NCBI GenBank assembly: GCA_900074885.1
Contig: FJUW01000016.1
Location: 159,455-223,454, forward strand
From: Rhynchosporium graminicola
Lineage: Eukaryota; Ascomycota; Leotiomycetes; Helotiales; Ploettnerulaceae
DNA length: 64,000 nucleotides
Reading direction: 5' to 3'
Made by a program: the position numbers and the translations under genes. The notes below the pieces were generated by a model. That model did not search any database. It had not been told where the DNA came from and saw only the letters and a program-made list of their open reading frames with translations. Below, piece after piece: positions 51,102 to 63,000 of this stretch (position 1 is its first letter; each line of letters begins with the position of its first letter).

Positions 51102-51899
51102 AGCGTCAGCTTCGGTCCGGTCCAGTGTCACACCCCGGATTTTGGCGCTGGCGCTTCACGATCCAAGCTGGGTGCAAAGAAATGACAAATTACAAGGTAG
51201 TTTCTTGAAATATGCTATTGTTCTAATCGTAAAAAGTGGCTACTTGCCATGCTATATGTATTCGTATATCACACGGGAAGACTGCAGGATATTGAGGGGA
51301 AGCTCAGGGATGGGAGATAAGTTCTTGTGCTTTGCGGAGTATGATGCTAGAAGTGGGCAAGGCCGATGTCTGGCAACTCTGGATTCAGACACCGCCAATC
51401 CGGATAAAAAGCATTGCAGTAAGCATGTCCAGCTGTGTTGTCGTACAAAAAAGCGGTCTTGTGAAAAGACGGAGTCCCCATCCCTGGAGCAGAGAGGTCT
51501 TGCCATAGTTCCAGCTCTCCGCCCGGACGAGAACTTGATTAGAGCTGGTTAAGCTGATTTCAGAAATATAGCAGGTCACCAAGAGACTATACTTGTATAC
51601 AATATGAACACAGCATACTTGATAGAACCACATCAACCGCTACTCAAGACATATCACTGACGGCATCCTCAACAATGGCCTGGAGTCAACATCCGAGTCC
51701 ACATCCGAGTCACAAAGGCATAGCAGGAAGTTCCGTCTATAAGCTTTTCTCCCTACTATACATGCAGAACCGCTCAACAGAGTGGTGTCTCTCATCATAC
51801 AAAAGCACAATTGTACAATCCCTCTTCCCACCAACTAATCCCATCATCTAAGTCGTCGGAGCATTCCGGTGCAGCTGTCAAATATGAACGCGATGGGCT
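51102..51899. other. Intergenic between MFS gene start and QCR6 end; no gene seen
   Basis: ORFs on both strands are short and motif-free. A duplicated CATCCGAGTC unit lies at about 51689-51711. Confidence 0.55.
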
Positions 51900-52982
51900 C
51901 TACTTAAGAACAGCCCAAAGCTTAGGTGCGGCGCAGGCGGTTGCACAGTGGGCAAGGTGAAAGACTACATCATGTCAACAGATAGGACCGTTGTGGTATA
52001 CTAAAAGCGACTTACATTCTTCTACACAGTCCTCATCTGGGTGCTTCTTGTCGGTGCTGTGCTCGTGGGCCCCGGTGACTCGCTCAACACACTCATCGAA
52101 GTGGTGCTTTGCTGGAGAGCAAGCCTTAGATGACTTGCATTCTAAATAGTGTTAGAGTGATTTCATAAAATAGCACTTCTCTTAAATGGAAAGAGACCAC
52201 TGGTCGAGATGCGGCAAATATCGAGGAGACCACCAGCCAGGATTCTCTCTCGCTTTCGCGTCGAAGACCGGAGCATCTCCATTCCATGTAACTTATCCAC
52301 GCTTGCTGCCGCAAGTAATTTCTGAAGGGATGATCTTCATTGAACTGTTGAAATTCTCGTCCTTGACCATGAGCTCTCAAATTACTGCATCGGAACGCAG
52401 ACATCAAAATATCGCTGATTGGAGCCGAGTCGGCCTTCCAAATTCTACCTCCCGCAATCGTCTCGTTTGTCATACCCATCCATCCAGCAAAAAGGCTGTC
52501 CAGTATCCAAAGAAACGTTCGGACTTACCCTCCTCGAGCTTCTCCTTTGGATCCACCATGTCCTCCTCCTCTTCTTCTTCTTCTTCCTCCTCCTCTGCTT
52601 CCTCTTCGGGCTTGTCCTTTGATTCTTCACTTTCCTCGGAGGCGTCCTACAAGGAAAAGTTATTAGTCCTTGTTGCATTGAGTCCGCATCTGCCATTGCA
52701 TTCTGCGCCGCCCAGCAGAAAGTATCATCGCAATTCCCTTCAGCGCCACATCTCTTTCGCCTCCTATCCTCCGTCCTTCAGTCGCCCTTCAGATCCTTCC
52801 GCAGCCCATTCTCCCAGCGATCTGTACCGCAAACCCTTCTCTTCCAAGCTTCCGTCAACGAAACAAAATAGACATACCTTCACATCCTCCTTCTCCTCCT
52901 CTTCCTTAGGCGCTTCCGCCTCCGCTGTGCTCCATGGCAGCGCCGCCTCCAGCAAATCGCTGAAGCTATCAAAAAATCCCAT
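51900..52982 (-). CDS. QCR6: Ubiquinol-cytochrome c reductase hinge subunit (complex III subunit 6)
   Basis: Four exons, 52982-52878, 52646-52529, 52141-52016 and 51964-51900, give 137 residues. The start MGFFDSFSDLLEAALPWS is the usual fungal one. An extremely acidic middle (about ten Glu in a row near residue 50) precedes the conserved domain ECKSSKACSPAKHHFDECVERVTGAHE. Exon 4 encodes FFHLAHCATACAAPKLWAVLK. The four Cys of the helical hairpin (HHFDEC...EDC...AHC...AC) form the two disulfides seen in this family. The protein lies on the intermembrane-space side of complex III and helps cytochrome c1 meet cytochrome c. Coding is only 414 bp spread over 1.1 kb; introns of 231 and 387 bp are long for this window. 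Phases agree at every junction. Confidence 0.95.
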
Positions 52983-53608
52983 TTTAGCTGTTGTCGCAAC
53001 TGTGACGATGGGGCGAGGTTGTGAGTGCGTGTTGCGTGAGGTTCGATCGGAAAACAGAGCGGAAATAACTCTCTTCCACGATTCGAGCTTGGTTTGAATT
53101 GAAAGGTGTTGATTGGTTGAATGCCATTTTGAGCTAGGAAAGTCACGTGATAGTAATTATGTTTCCTTGAAGTTTCGATGTATTGGTCGCGATCCGCATC
53201 GAGCATTACCATTTGTGGTTTACTGAAAACTTGGAACGATAGTGTCAGAAATGTTTCATATTTTTGTGGCTAGGTGTTCTTGTAAAGTATTGCTACATGT
53301 AAGCAGCAACCTTGTTCGTTCTCGAAGTCTTCCGTATACACTGAGAATTGTGACATTTCAGATTTCGAACCACAACGCAATTGGGTTTTACGCTATGGCA
53401 TTTTTGGATTTAAAGAGGGGCAGAGCTTCTTGTTCTCATGCTTATCGTTCGCTGTCATGTCACTCAAAACTTCACCAAGATTCATGTAGCCAAAACTTCA
53501 ACTCTCGAGTATCTCGTAACGCCTTGGATCACTCCTTGTCATCCCCCCCTTGAAATGCTTCTATAACCCTATTTACGCCCTCTTCGAAGGATTGAAAGCT
53601 TAAATCAT
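52983..53608. other. Promoter side of QCR6 and 3' side of the WBP2-like gene
   Basis: No supported gene. The plus-strand ORF at 52186-53097 that reaches into this stretch is the antisense shadow of QCR6. Confidence 0.6.
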
Positions 53609-54599
53609 CTATTCTGGCCTATCGTGCCTCTCTGCTTCTCGTCTTAATCTTTGATCCAAGTCTTCACTCACAGCTTGAGCCTGTGCTTCTTCGTAATCCG
53701 GGGGTGGTTCATCTGGGGCCGTTGAAGGTGCTGGCTTGGGCATTGCACTTGCAATGGGACTTCTGACTCCATCGACACCACTGTCTCTTGCCGGTCTAGT
53801 TGGAATCGGGCTCAAAATCCTGGGTCCCTCATCCTCCACTTCCCTATTTGCTTCATACGCAGGTAGTTGCTCTAGATGGACATTTGCCAGGTCTATATTG
53901 CCAGATGCATCTCTCTCCGAGTTTTCTTGCGCGACTGTGTATGCTTGACATAAACGCTCCTTTATTTGCTCGAAAAGGGTATGAAAGTCAAAAGCTCCGC
54001 CGTCTCGAAACGTAAATCGTAGCTCAACCCCTGCATGTGTAGGTGGAATATTTCCTCCATCAACGGGTTTGCATAGTGCTATCCAGTAATTCGCGCCGAA
54101 GAATGGTGCTCTGACAAAAGTGTCTTGGAGGTTGAGGATGGGTGAAGAAAACGATTGAAGTTCGGGAGTTGGAATTGATGGAAGGTAGACTATCTGCAAA
54201 GCAGAGTTAGCACAGATTCTGTTTCCAAGAAGGAGATTTCGTACTCTCTGATTTGTGATATATACAACCCCCGCGTCGCTCTTAACATTGAAGGGCTGTG
54301 CTCCAGGAAACGTATTGGGTGTCGATATTTGTAGACTTGTCCGTGATGGCGATGTAAATAGTATGCGTTCATTTGGTAATTTGACAAAGCCAGCTTCATT
54401 GGGCGATGTCATTACCCAACTGAGACGAGAATGCTTTAGCAGATTGTCCTGGGCCAGTTGCAAGGCGCATGAGTGTTGTTCTTGGTGAAATTGATACATG
54501 ATGGAAATATATGATAGGAACAGATGACAGGCGCAAAACGGAGGAATAAGAAGCGCAGAAAGTTGCTCAGATCTCGCAAGAGACTTACTTGATTGACAT
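53609..54599 (-). CDS. WBP2-like GRAM domain protein with PPxY motif
   Basis: Exon 1 is only 11 nt (54599-54589, ATG TCA ATC AA) and exon 2 is 54419-53609, giving 273 residues that start MSINWVMTSPNEAGF. This start was chosen over the in-frame ATG at 54499 because MSxNWVM is the conserved beginning of the family and the splice signals (GTAAGT, TCTCAG) fit exactly. A GRAM-like domain covers about residues 1-130 (LPNERILFTSPSRTSL, GVVYITNQRVRN, QIVYLPSIPTPELQSFSSPI). The C-terminal third is Pro-rich with LPAYEAN and DEPPPDYEEAQ. The latter contains a PPxY site for WW domains, as in Rsp5-type ubiquitin ligases. A role in membrane-linked ubiquitin or transcription adaptor work is inferred from the family. 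Confidence 0.9.
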
Positions 54600-55239
54600 C
54601 TTGACTCCTAGCAAGCTATTCCCCCGCGGCAGATGCGATGCGACCAAATATGCAATAGAGTGGGGTAGCAGTCGTCTTGAGCCGTGTGTTCGATAGAGCC
54701 TTTTTGGTCGGTTCGGTGGGAGTTACTGCAGCAAGTGTTTTTCTGCGAGGACCAAGCCCCTGCTAGATGTTCTGCGGAGAGGTACTGTACGGAGTAGTGA
54801 AGTTTGGGAGTGTAGAAGTGTAGCCTGAACTCTATTGGAGCTTGTGACGATCAGACGAGATGCTCTGTATCCAACAAGTGGTGGGGCAGAGAATGGGGAG
54901 GTCTGGTATTCAATGAAACGGCTGCAGGTGAAGTGGGTGTACCGTCAAGAGATTTATATGTTGCCAGTCTTGGTCAGGTGAGAGTGAAGTATTGAGCGAG
55001 GTAGGGATTTATTGAAACATAATATATATAGTGATTCTTCGGTTTAGCGTGATTCTTTAGTAAATAACGCCGGTACACCGCCTTTTAGTATGAACCCCAC
55101 TAAATATTGATGTGCTGTAATTGTCAGAACTAGAAACTACTGAAGCTCTATGAATACTATACCGATTTGCCTCTAAACTACTTCTTTTTGAAGCTCTTGA
55201 TCTATAGAGTATATATTTAGTCTGCGGCTATACCTCCTA
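54600..55239. other. Transition from gene block into RIP-mutated repeat island
   Basis: Up to about 55,010 the composition is ordinary and probably holds the promoter of the WBP2-like gene. From about 55,030 CA and TG become rare and TA dominates, marking the edge of the RIP-affected block. Confidence 0.6.
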
Positions 55240-56528
55240 AATCTGCTTCTAAGATTAGTATAAAAGCTCCAAAAGGACGTAAATCGACTAAACAAAGTAC
55301 TCGACTACATTCTGCGCTAGTATAACTAGCTAAAATAACCCTGAAAATTAATACTAAGAGTACTGTAACTAAGTCTACTAAGCCTACTATAGACTTAGTT
55401 GTAGCTATAGTACTAGCTATAGTACTAGCTACAGTACTAGTACTAGTACTAGTACTAGCTATAGTACTAGCACTAGCTATAGTAAGCTAATCGACGCCTC
55501 TACCTCTATCTGAATCGATTATACTCTCTTCTTCGCTTCCGCAGATTATTATATAGGTTATAGAGTTAGAAATTCGATACTACCTAGATAGCGAGCGTAT
55601 TAGTAATATAATTAGTAGTATTTTAAATAAGCTAGGAGAGGAGGGATATACCTACTAATCGATTAAGGAGACTGCTAGAGAGGTAGTAGATAATACTATT
55701 AATTTAAGGGGTATTTCTAGCCTAAGAAGAGATCATACTTACTAGTACGCTACGTATAGAGCTAATAGTAATCCGACTAAAGTAGATATTAGTAATTCAG
55801 CTGATTTTGACTATATTATCAAATGAGTTTCAAACTAGGGAGCTAAAGGTAAAGAGAAGATACTTAGACTCTAGATTTACTTTAGTATCGTCTTAACTCC
55901 TCAGAGTATAGTTCGATCTCTATAGAAAGATCTAGTACTAGTAAAGCCTCTAATTATTACTATTCTAAAGCGTATATATAGAGATCTAAGAGAGGAGAGA
56001 GAGGAGGTGCTAAAGCCTAAGAAACCTCGTATAGCGATAGTATAGTTAATAGAAGAGGAGAAACTAAGCCGTTAAGCCGAAAAAGGAACCTTTAAGGAGC
56101 TCTTAACCTTAATTAAAGTACTATAGGCTTATAAAGTTAGCTCTTATAGTTTAACTACTCGCTTTTGCTAAGTAAATAATAATAAGTATTATTACCTCTT
56201 AGGAGCTGATTTGACTCGCTAGGGCTATAATATTAAAGAAGGAGTTATTATAATTAATAAGCCTTCTATACTTTATAGAGGAGACTTATTAAGAGAGCTT
56301 ACTAGGCGTCGAGAGGCAGAAGAAGTAAAGGAGAGAAGAGAGAGGAAGCAAAAGAAGAGAGAGTCTTACTATAATTTATCTTTATCACCGGAACGTCGAA
56401 CAGGAGCTTAATACCCTTTGCAGACGCCTTATTAGCCTCTAAATAGCTTCCTATATCAGTACCCTATAATATAACCTCCTTAACCTCCTCCGGTATAGTC
56501 TCCTTATACTCCTAGCTTATAGGGCTAT
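55240..56528 (+). pseudogene. RIP-degraded ORF of unknown kind, probably repeat-borne
   Basis: A single plus-strand register can be read for about 430 codons if TAA/TAG are taken as former Gln or Trp codons. It includes basic, Ser/Thr-rich and repetitive text (around 55400-55490, VLVLVLVLA-like from a TAGTAC repeat), then acidic-basic helical stretches such as DLREEREEVLKPKKPR and RGDLLRELTRRREAEEVKERRERKQKK. I recognise no domain. CA and TG are nearly absent, so the sequence was once repeated in the genome. It ends next to the LTR at 56529. It may be an ORF of a further mobile element or a duplicated host gene. Confidence 0.45.
55425..55490. repeat. TAGTAC/TAGC simple repeat inside the RIP block
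   Basis: Reiterated CTAGTACTAG and CTAGCTATAG units; low complexity. Confidence 0.75.
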
Positions 56529-56763
56529 TGTGACGCTTACTCTAGAAAGGTCTTAAAACTACCTGAGTAATAAGATCTCATATTACTATGAATATAAAGT
56601 AGTAAGAATCACTTGAGAATCTATAACTAAGGAGTGAAGAAGTAGAGAGAGAAGGGAAGTATATATATGAAAAGGGGCCCCTAAACTCTACTCGTATAAT
56701 CTCGCTTAGTAGTAAGTGTTTCTACTAATAGGGAGAAACCTCTAAACCTAACTAGTCGTTATA
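56529..56763 (-). repeat. 3' LTR of the minus-strand chromovirus
   Basis: On the minus strand the LTR starts TATAACGACT (probably once TGTAACGACT) right after the GGAGGAGGGGG tract, and ends GCGTCACA, about 235 bp. The terminal TG...CA pattern survives at the 56529 end. No partner LTR is inside the window to compare. Confidence 0.65.
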
Positions 56764-56799
56764 CTACCCCCTCCTCCGAAAAAAGCTCGCCCTCGAGCG

Positions 56800-58150
56800 T
56801 TAGTTTATTTCCTTATTACTATTAAAGTAGTCGTAATTATTAACTCTATTATAGAAAGCTTTTAGCTAATCAGGTAGTCTAGCAGGAGGTCTAGCTTATA
56901 TTAGGTTATTAAGGTGGAATTATTATAGCTTAGCGGGAGCGTATTTAACATCTATAGCGTTATATTATATGAGATCGACGTCTTAATTTAACTAGGAAAC
57001 TCGGTATAAGAGGCTACTGCGCTGCTTATAACACGTAAGTATATCTTCGATCTCCTATTTATTATCACTAGTGATATTAATAAGTAGTAGTAGCAGTAAG
57101 GTTTATCCTAGTAAGAGGTCGTTTAGATACTTCCGTAGCTTAGTAGTAGGGAATACGTTATATACTTTTATACTAGTAGGGAGCTCTAGATAATAAGAGC
57201 TTCTGACCTTTTTAATTATATAGAAAGGTCCGTTAGTTAGAAAGTCGAGTTTTTTACTAGGTCGAGTACTCGTAAAGTAGCGTATATCTAGCTAGATAAG
57301 GTCGTCTATAGTGAAGTCGACTTTATAGCGTGAGCGATTATAGGATTAGGATATCTTAGCTTATATACGTTAGAGGCTTAATTAAGTAGTAGTCTAAGCG
57401 TTACGCAGATAATTAGCGTAATCTAGAGCTTACTAAGTATTTAACTTATTAGTAAGTATAGTAGAGTTAGGTAAGTCTTTCTAATTCTAATTAACGCGGG
57501 GTATATATCTATAAATAACTTTAAAGGGTAAGAGACCTCTAAGGGATTCGTAAGGGAGAGTTATCTAAGCGTAATCTATAATAAGTAAGAATTCCGACTA
57601 GTCGTCTTAATAGTAAGAGATAAAAGGTCGTAATCTATATTAGAGATATTAGTTATAGATCTCTATTTAGCTATCTGTTTATAGGTAGTTTACTATAGAA
57701 AGCTATCTTTTAGTGCTAAGAATTATAATAACTATAGTTTAAAAACGGGAAACGAATTAAGGCCCTCTATTAGAGGTAATTATTAATAGAGCTCCGAAAT
57801 AGCGGTATACGTAGTATAAGTAAAGCTTTATAAGGTCGCGCGTATTAGAGGTCTTTCGGTATAGAATACTAATTACTTATTTACTAAAACAGTCGATAAA
57901 TACGAGAACGTTATTATAGCTATATTTATCGCAGTTAAAGCTATAGTAGTTAACTATAATATGCTCCTATAGACGTGATAATACGGGCAGAGGTTAGAGG
58001 AAGCCCGGTTTCTTATCGCGCGGCACTTGAATTCGTCGATAAGTATAATAGTTATAGTAGTTATGACGACAGCTCACCTGAATATCACATGAGAAGAAGG
58101 ATAGATAACAGGGCCCAAGTTCACAGGTATCCCGGCAGAACTAGTATCCG
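56800..58150 (-). pseudogene. Integrase and chromodomain part of gypsy pol, RIP-inactivated
   Basis: The minus-strand frame ends at TAA 56802-56800 and runs back to about 58150. It reads: zinc-binding region RRIQVPRDKKPGF followed by PVLSR; integrase core VLVFIDCFSK...YVYRYFGALLIITSNRGPQFVSRF; integrase C-terminal part KKLDFLTNGPFYIIKKVRSS with YNVFPTTKL; then a chromodomain EIEDILTCYK...LLYRVS*LN*DVDL. Stops stand at expected Trp and Gln codons. The zinc ligands now read as Tyr (YY..YTY), as expected if CAY and TGY lost C or G. The chromodomain would direct integration to chromatin marks. Confidence 0.85.
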
Positions 58151-58444
58151 ACCTAGTATAGTATCGGACTAGTACCGGCATATATATATAAGGTACCTTA
58201 TACTCTATCTCTCTTCTTCTTCCTTCCTTATCTTTTTATTTCCTTTATAGTAAACTATATAAGATCGCTCTTAGCTTCCCTACTCGTTTATTCTTACTTA
58301 TATACCGCCTTAAGTCTTATATCGTTATATTAAATAAAAAGATCAAGATAGCCGGAGATAGCTTACTATAATATCTTACTACTAAGTTAGTTATTCGATA
58401 ACTACTTATATATAGCCGAGATACTAGAGATCTCTCGGATAACT

Positions 58445-60000
58445 ATGAATCAGGGTTTAATTCAGCTTATCGTAAATAGTATAATAGAGGAGGTCTTCGC
58501 TAACGCTCTTTCAATAACCTCCTTAGTATAAAGGAATTATAGATAGATTTTAAAGAAAGTATAATAAATACTCTAGAACTTTAACCTTTATATATCGCTG
58601 CCGAAATAGCCTTAATATACCCCTTTTTAAGCTACTATTATAGCTCTTAACTAATAAACTAGAGACCTCTCTAGTTCTAAGGGAACTTAACGCGATTATC
58701 CCTGCTTTACCTCCGAACCTAATCCGTTATACCCTTCCTTACCCTAAACGTCTCCTGCCCTAGAGAATATTAATACCTTATTAAGAAAGTACTAACTAAG
58801 AGGGAAAGGAAAATAAAAGCGAAATTCACTAGGAGTATAATCGCTAAGTACTCTTACTACTATAGGTGACTCGAACCTGATCCGTTCTCTCTTATAATAA
58901 TTAGCGGATTAAGAGGAAAAGAATAACTCTTTAGAAGATACTATAGATAGACTAATCTCTATATAAGATAAGTTCCTTATAGGGGTCCCTTACTTATCTT
59001 CGACTCTCCTACTAGAACTAATACTATAATCTCCGCGTATAGCGGAGTTTAATAACTTAATAAACTCTATTCTAATACGTAGTACTAAGAGAGAGGATAC
59101 TATTCCTAATAAACTATCTCCCTCTCCCGGCGCTAAATTAGTAGAGTTACGCCCTAAGAAGTCTTATCTTACTAAGAAGATCCTGCCCTTAGATAATAGA
59201 TCAGACCTTACCTTCCTCTAATAGAGAGTATCGATACGAGACTAGCTAGCCGTAAACGCCGATTACTACTCTACGGACTTCTCCCGGCGCGTTCTCGTAC
59301 GGGGGCTAATTACTAGATTAGCTAAGGAGTATCTTACGCCTTAGTACCTCGCTAATAAGTTTAAAACTAGCGATAAAATAATCTTCTTATTAGAGGAGAA
59401 CTTTCTTACTAGTTTAGAGGAAGATAACTACTATAACGCTTTCTACTACCTAGAAATATAATAACCCGGCTATATACGCGAGACCTTCGCCGAGTTTTAT
59501 AATCGATTTTAAAGCGCTACTATCTAAGGTAAGGTTAAAAAGAAAGAGTAATTCTTCTATATATAAGATAAGATTATATTATCCTTACGCGCTTTAACTC
59601 TTATTATTAAACTAACGTAGAATAAGGATTACGCTTCTATAGTTAGATCCTTACTTTCTTTTAATACCGAGTATCGCTATAACTCAGAACGTACCTATCC
59701 CGAGAAAGCTACTACCCAGGTATAGTACAATAAGCCTACTATTACTACTATAACTACTACTAGTTCTACCTCTTACTAGTCCTTAAGCTTAGCTCCTCGA
59801 TAAACTACTCCCGCACTATACGTATATACTTCTACCCCGGTATAAGCTAGTACTCCTTCCGCGCTAAAACGCCCTACTACTTCGACCGGAGAACCCCTTA
59901 GGTATTATAGTTATAGATAGCTTAATTATATTAAGCTAGACTGCCCTAACCCGCCTAAGGTTTAATTAATTAACAAATTTCCGGAAGAGGATTAAGTAAC
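58445..60000 (+). pseudogene. gag of the plus-strand chromovirus, RIP-inactivated
   Basis: The frame starts with an ATG at 58445 (MNQGLIQLIVNSIIEEVFANA) and carries many TAA/TAG codons. The middle shows capsid-like text (LAKEYLTP, FYNRF). Near 59900-59960 it has a mutated zinc knuckle that reads YYSYR*LNYIKLDCPNPPK, where a CX2CX4HX4C pattern is expected. Only the last Cys survives, so most zinc ligands have been lost to C-to-T or G-to-A change. Confidence 0.75.
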
Positions 60001-60059
60001 TAAGGAAGTAATAAAAGACGTACCCTCTGAATCTAAACTAATACTAGAGGGAAACAATA

Positions 60060-63000
60060 AGGCCTAAGTAAAAACTCTTTCCTAGGTCTACGTAAGTATA
60101 ATCTTTCTAATCTAGACTTTAACTCCCTGATAAGAGGTAAGCAATTTATATACCTAACTATAGTTAGTATAAATAGGCTAAGAGTCTCTATAAATAGCTT
60201 AATCGATACCGGAGCGAATAGTTATCTATTTATTAATTATACTCTTACCGGATAACTATTAGGGGCCCTTAGTATTAAAATCGAGCTACTACCTTATTCT
60301 ATTCTAATACGTAGTTTCTAATAGTCTATTAGAACTTATATCACCTATTTTATACGTTTATACCTTTCTATTAATAGTAAGCGTATTTATAACTGCCCTT
60401 TTATTCTCCTCGATTTAGGATAATAAGATATAATTATTAGTATTAAATAGATATAATAATTTCAGGTTAAGCTAGATACGCTCTACTATAAGCTACTATA
60501 GTCGGAACGCTACTTAGCTACCCTCTAATATAATAAGGAGATAATTATAACTCTACTACCTCGTAAACCTAATATTAATCGATCTTACTAAATCGACGCT
60601 AAAGCGCAGGACTTAGCTATAAACTAGCTAGACTAACGCCGATTATACTAAATAGTAGTAATATAGTATATTAATATATTATCTCTACCCTTTAACTTAT
60701 TTCCGCCTATCGCTAAGGAATCTGAACCCCTTTCCGCTCCGAATTCATCGAGAAAGGTACTTACGCCGAAACCTTACTATAAGTGCTCCTCTTAACCTCT
60801 AAGGATCTAGAAACTAGTTCTAATTTACTAAATCAGTACTATAGCTTTTCACTTTAATATGAAATATAAAAGTTCCGAATTATTCTTTACTAGTATCTAC
60901 GAGATAGACTGCCTCTTATAAGACTATCTAAATAGCGACTCTCCTAAGGATCCTAATACCGAATAACTCGTAACCGAAAAGCTACCGGAATAGTACTATA
61001 CCCTTAAGGAAGCCTTTTCTAAGCGGGATTCTAATATTCTTCCGCTATATAACTTATACGATTATAAAATTATTCTAGAAGAACTATTACCTAATATATA
61101 TTCGCTTCTATATTAGTAATTTACAGACGAATTATAAATAACTAAGGAGTATCTTATAGAGAACCTAGATAAGGGATTTATCGAATCTAGCTAAAGTCCT
61201 TTTATATTACTTATACTATTCGTTAAAAAGGCTAACGGAGGATTACGCTTCTGTATTAACTATCGTAAGCTTAATACGATTATTTAAAAGGATTTATACT
61301 TAATACTTAGGATCGATAAGCTCTTAACTTATATATCTAAAGTAATAATCTTTACTAAACTAGATATCCGAGTAGTATTTAACCGTATCTATATAGACCC
61401 CGAATTAGAGGAATATACTACCTTCCGAACCCGCTTCAGATCCTATAAATACAAAGTACTACCTTTTAGGCTCTATAACAGACCTAGTACGTACTAGCGA
61501 TATATAAATAATATACTACTAGACTACTTAGATAATTTCTATATAGCTTACCTAGATAATATCCTTATATACTCGGAAACGCTCTAGGAATATAAGGAAT
61601 ACGTTAAATTAGTACTACGACACTTAATAGATACTAGACTTTAAGTAAATATTAAGAAAAGCGAATTCTATATTACTCGGACTAAATACCTCAGATATAT
61701 TATTACTACTAATAGAATCGAGCCAGATCCCGAGAAAGTAGTATTATTAGTAGACTAGAAGTACCCCGAAACAGTAATAGCTATAAAATCCTTCCTAGGA
61801 TTCTATAGGTTCTATTATTAATTTATTCGGAATTTCGGCCTTATCGCTAAACCTCTCTTAGTACTTACTCGGCCTATAGTACTATAGAATTTCACCGACG
61901 ATTATAAGAAGTCCTTTAACGATTTATATTAATAGCTACTATTAGTATAGAAACTATACTATTTCGACCCTGAATTATAGACTAAACTAGAAACCAATAC
62001 TTCCGACGGTATAATAGCTAGAGTTATCTCCTAATTATATAAAGATAACTAGTAGTATCTAATTAGATTCTACTCTTATGTTCTTAATAGATATAAACTA
62101 AACTAGGAGATCTATAATAAGGAGCTATACGCTATTATTAAGTCTTTCTAGAAATAGAGACCGGAACTCATATCTCTATAACGCTATACTAGCGTATATA
62201 CAGACTATCGATCCTTAGAATACTTTATAACTACTAAGGTCCTAACTAGTAAGTAAGCTAGATAGATAGAATTCCTTTCCGAATTCAACTTTCAAATTAT
62301 ATATACGCTTAGTAAAGATAACGCTAAAGCTAATATCCTTAGCTATAGGGAATAAGATCTAAGGATATAGGAATAATAGAAATAGGATAGTAGATCTCAG
62401 GTTTTACTACTTCTAGACCGCCTAGACCTTAGGATTAACGCGGAACTAGCTAAGTATTATATCGATTAAATTAGTTATATATACCTAATATCGCTAAGGA
62501 CTAATACGCTATCGGAACCCTTATATAATTCCTTTGATTTAATCGAGAAGCTATACTAATTTAACTAAGAATTATTCTCTAATAAACAGAATATATTAGG
62601 AGATAGCTATACTATTAACGATAGTTTATTACTTTATAATAGTTATCTATACGTATAACGCTATACCCCGCTATATACCTATTTAATTAGCGAAGTCTAC
62701 GATTAAGTTTCTTCCGCTTATCTAAATACTCGTAAGACCGCTAAAATAATTTCTACCTATTACTACTAGAAAGGACTCGTATCGGATATAAAACAGTATA
62801 CTCGTAATTGCCGCCCCTATTAGTACTCTTATCTGAAGCAAACGAAATAGTAAGGATTCCTCCACTTATTACTAGTACTTAGCTACCTTATATAATACTT
62901 AGCTATAGATTTTAAGGACTTCCCGCCCGATAACTAAGGATTTAATAGGATATTAGTATTTATCGACCGCCTAGGGAAGGACTCTATATCGATACCGTGC

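Larger units (their letters stand above)
56529..58155 (-). mobile_element. Ty3/gypsy chromovirus, 3' part, minus strand, RIP-mutated
   Basis: Only the integrase-to-3'-LTR portion is present. From high to low coordinates: integrase zinc-finger region (PGY..TW.LLS, RRIQVPRDKKPGF), integrase core, C-terminal GPFYIIKKV domain, chromodomain, a polypurine tract complementing 56767-56778, and the LTR. Everything upstream in the element (gag, protease, reverse transcriptase) is missing where the plus-strand element begins, at about 58155. Confidence 0.85.

Noticed and set aside
52186..53097. 303-codon plus-strand ORF rich in Ser
   Set aside because: It is the antisense of QCR6. The Ser run is the complement of the poly-Glu hinge, and the minus strand has a complete, correctly spliced known protein.
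57975..58172. 65-codon plus-strand ORF starting MIIRAEV
   Set aside because: It is the complement of the minus-strand integrase zinc-finger region. It is open only because this patch escaped heavy RIP.
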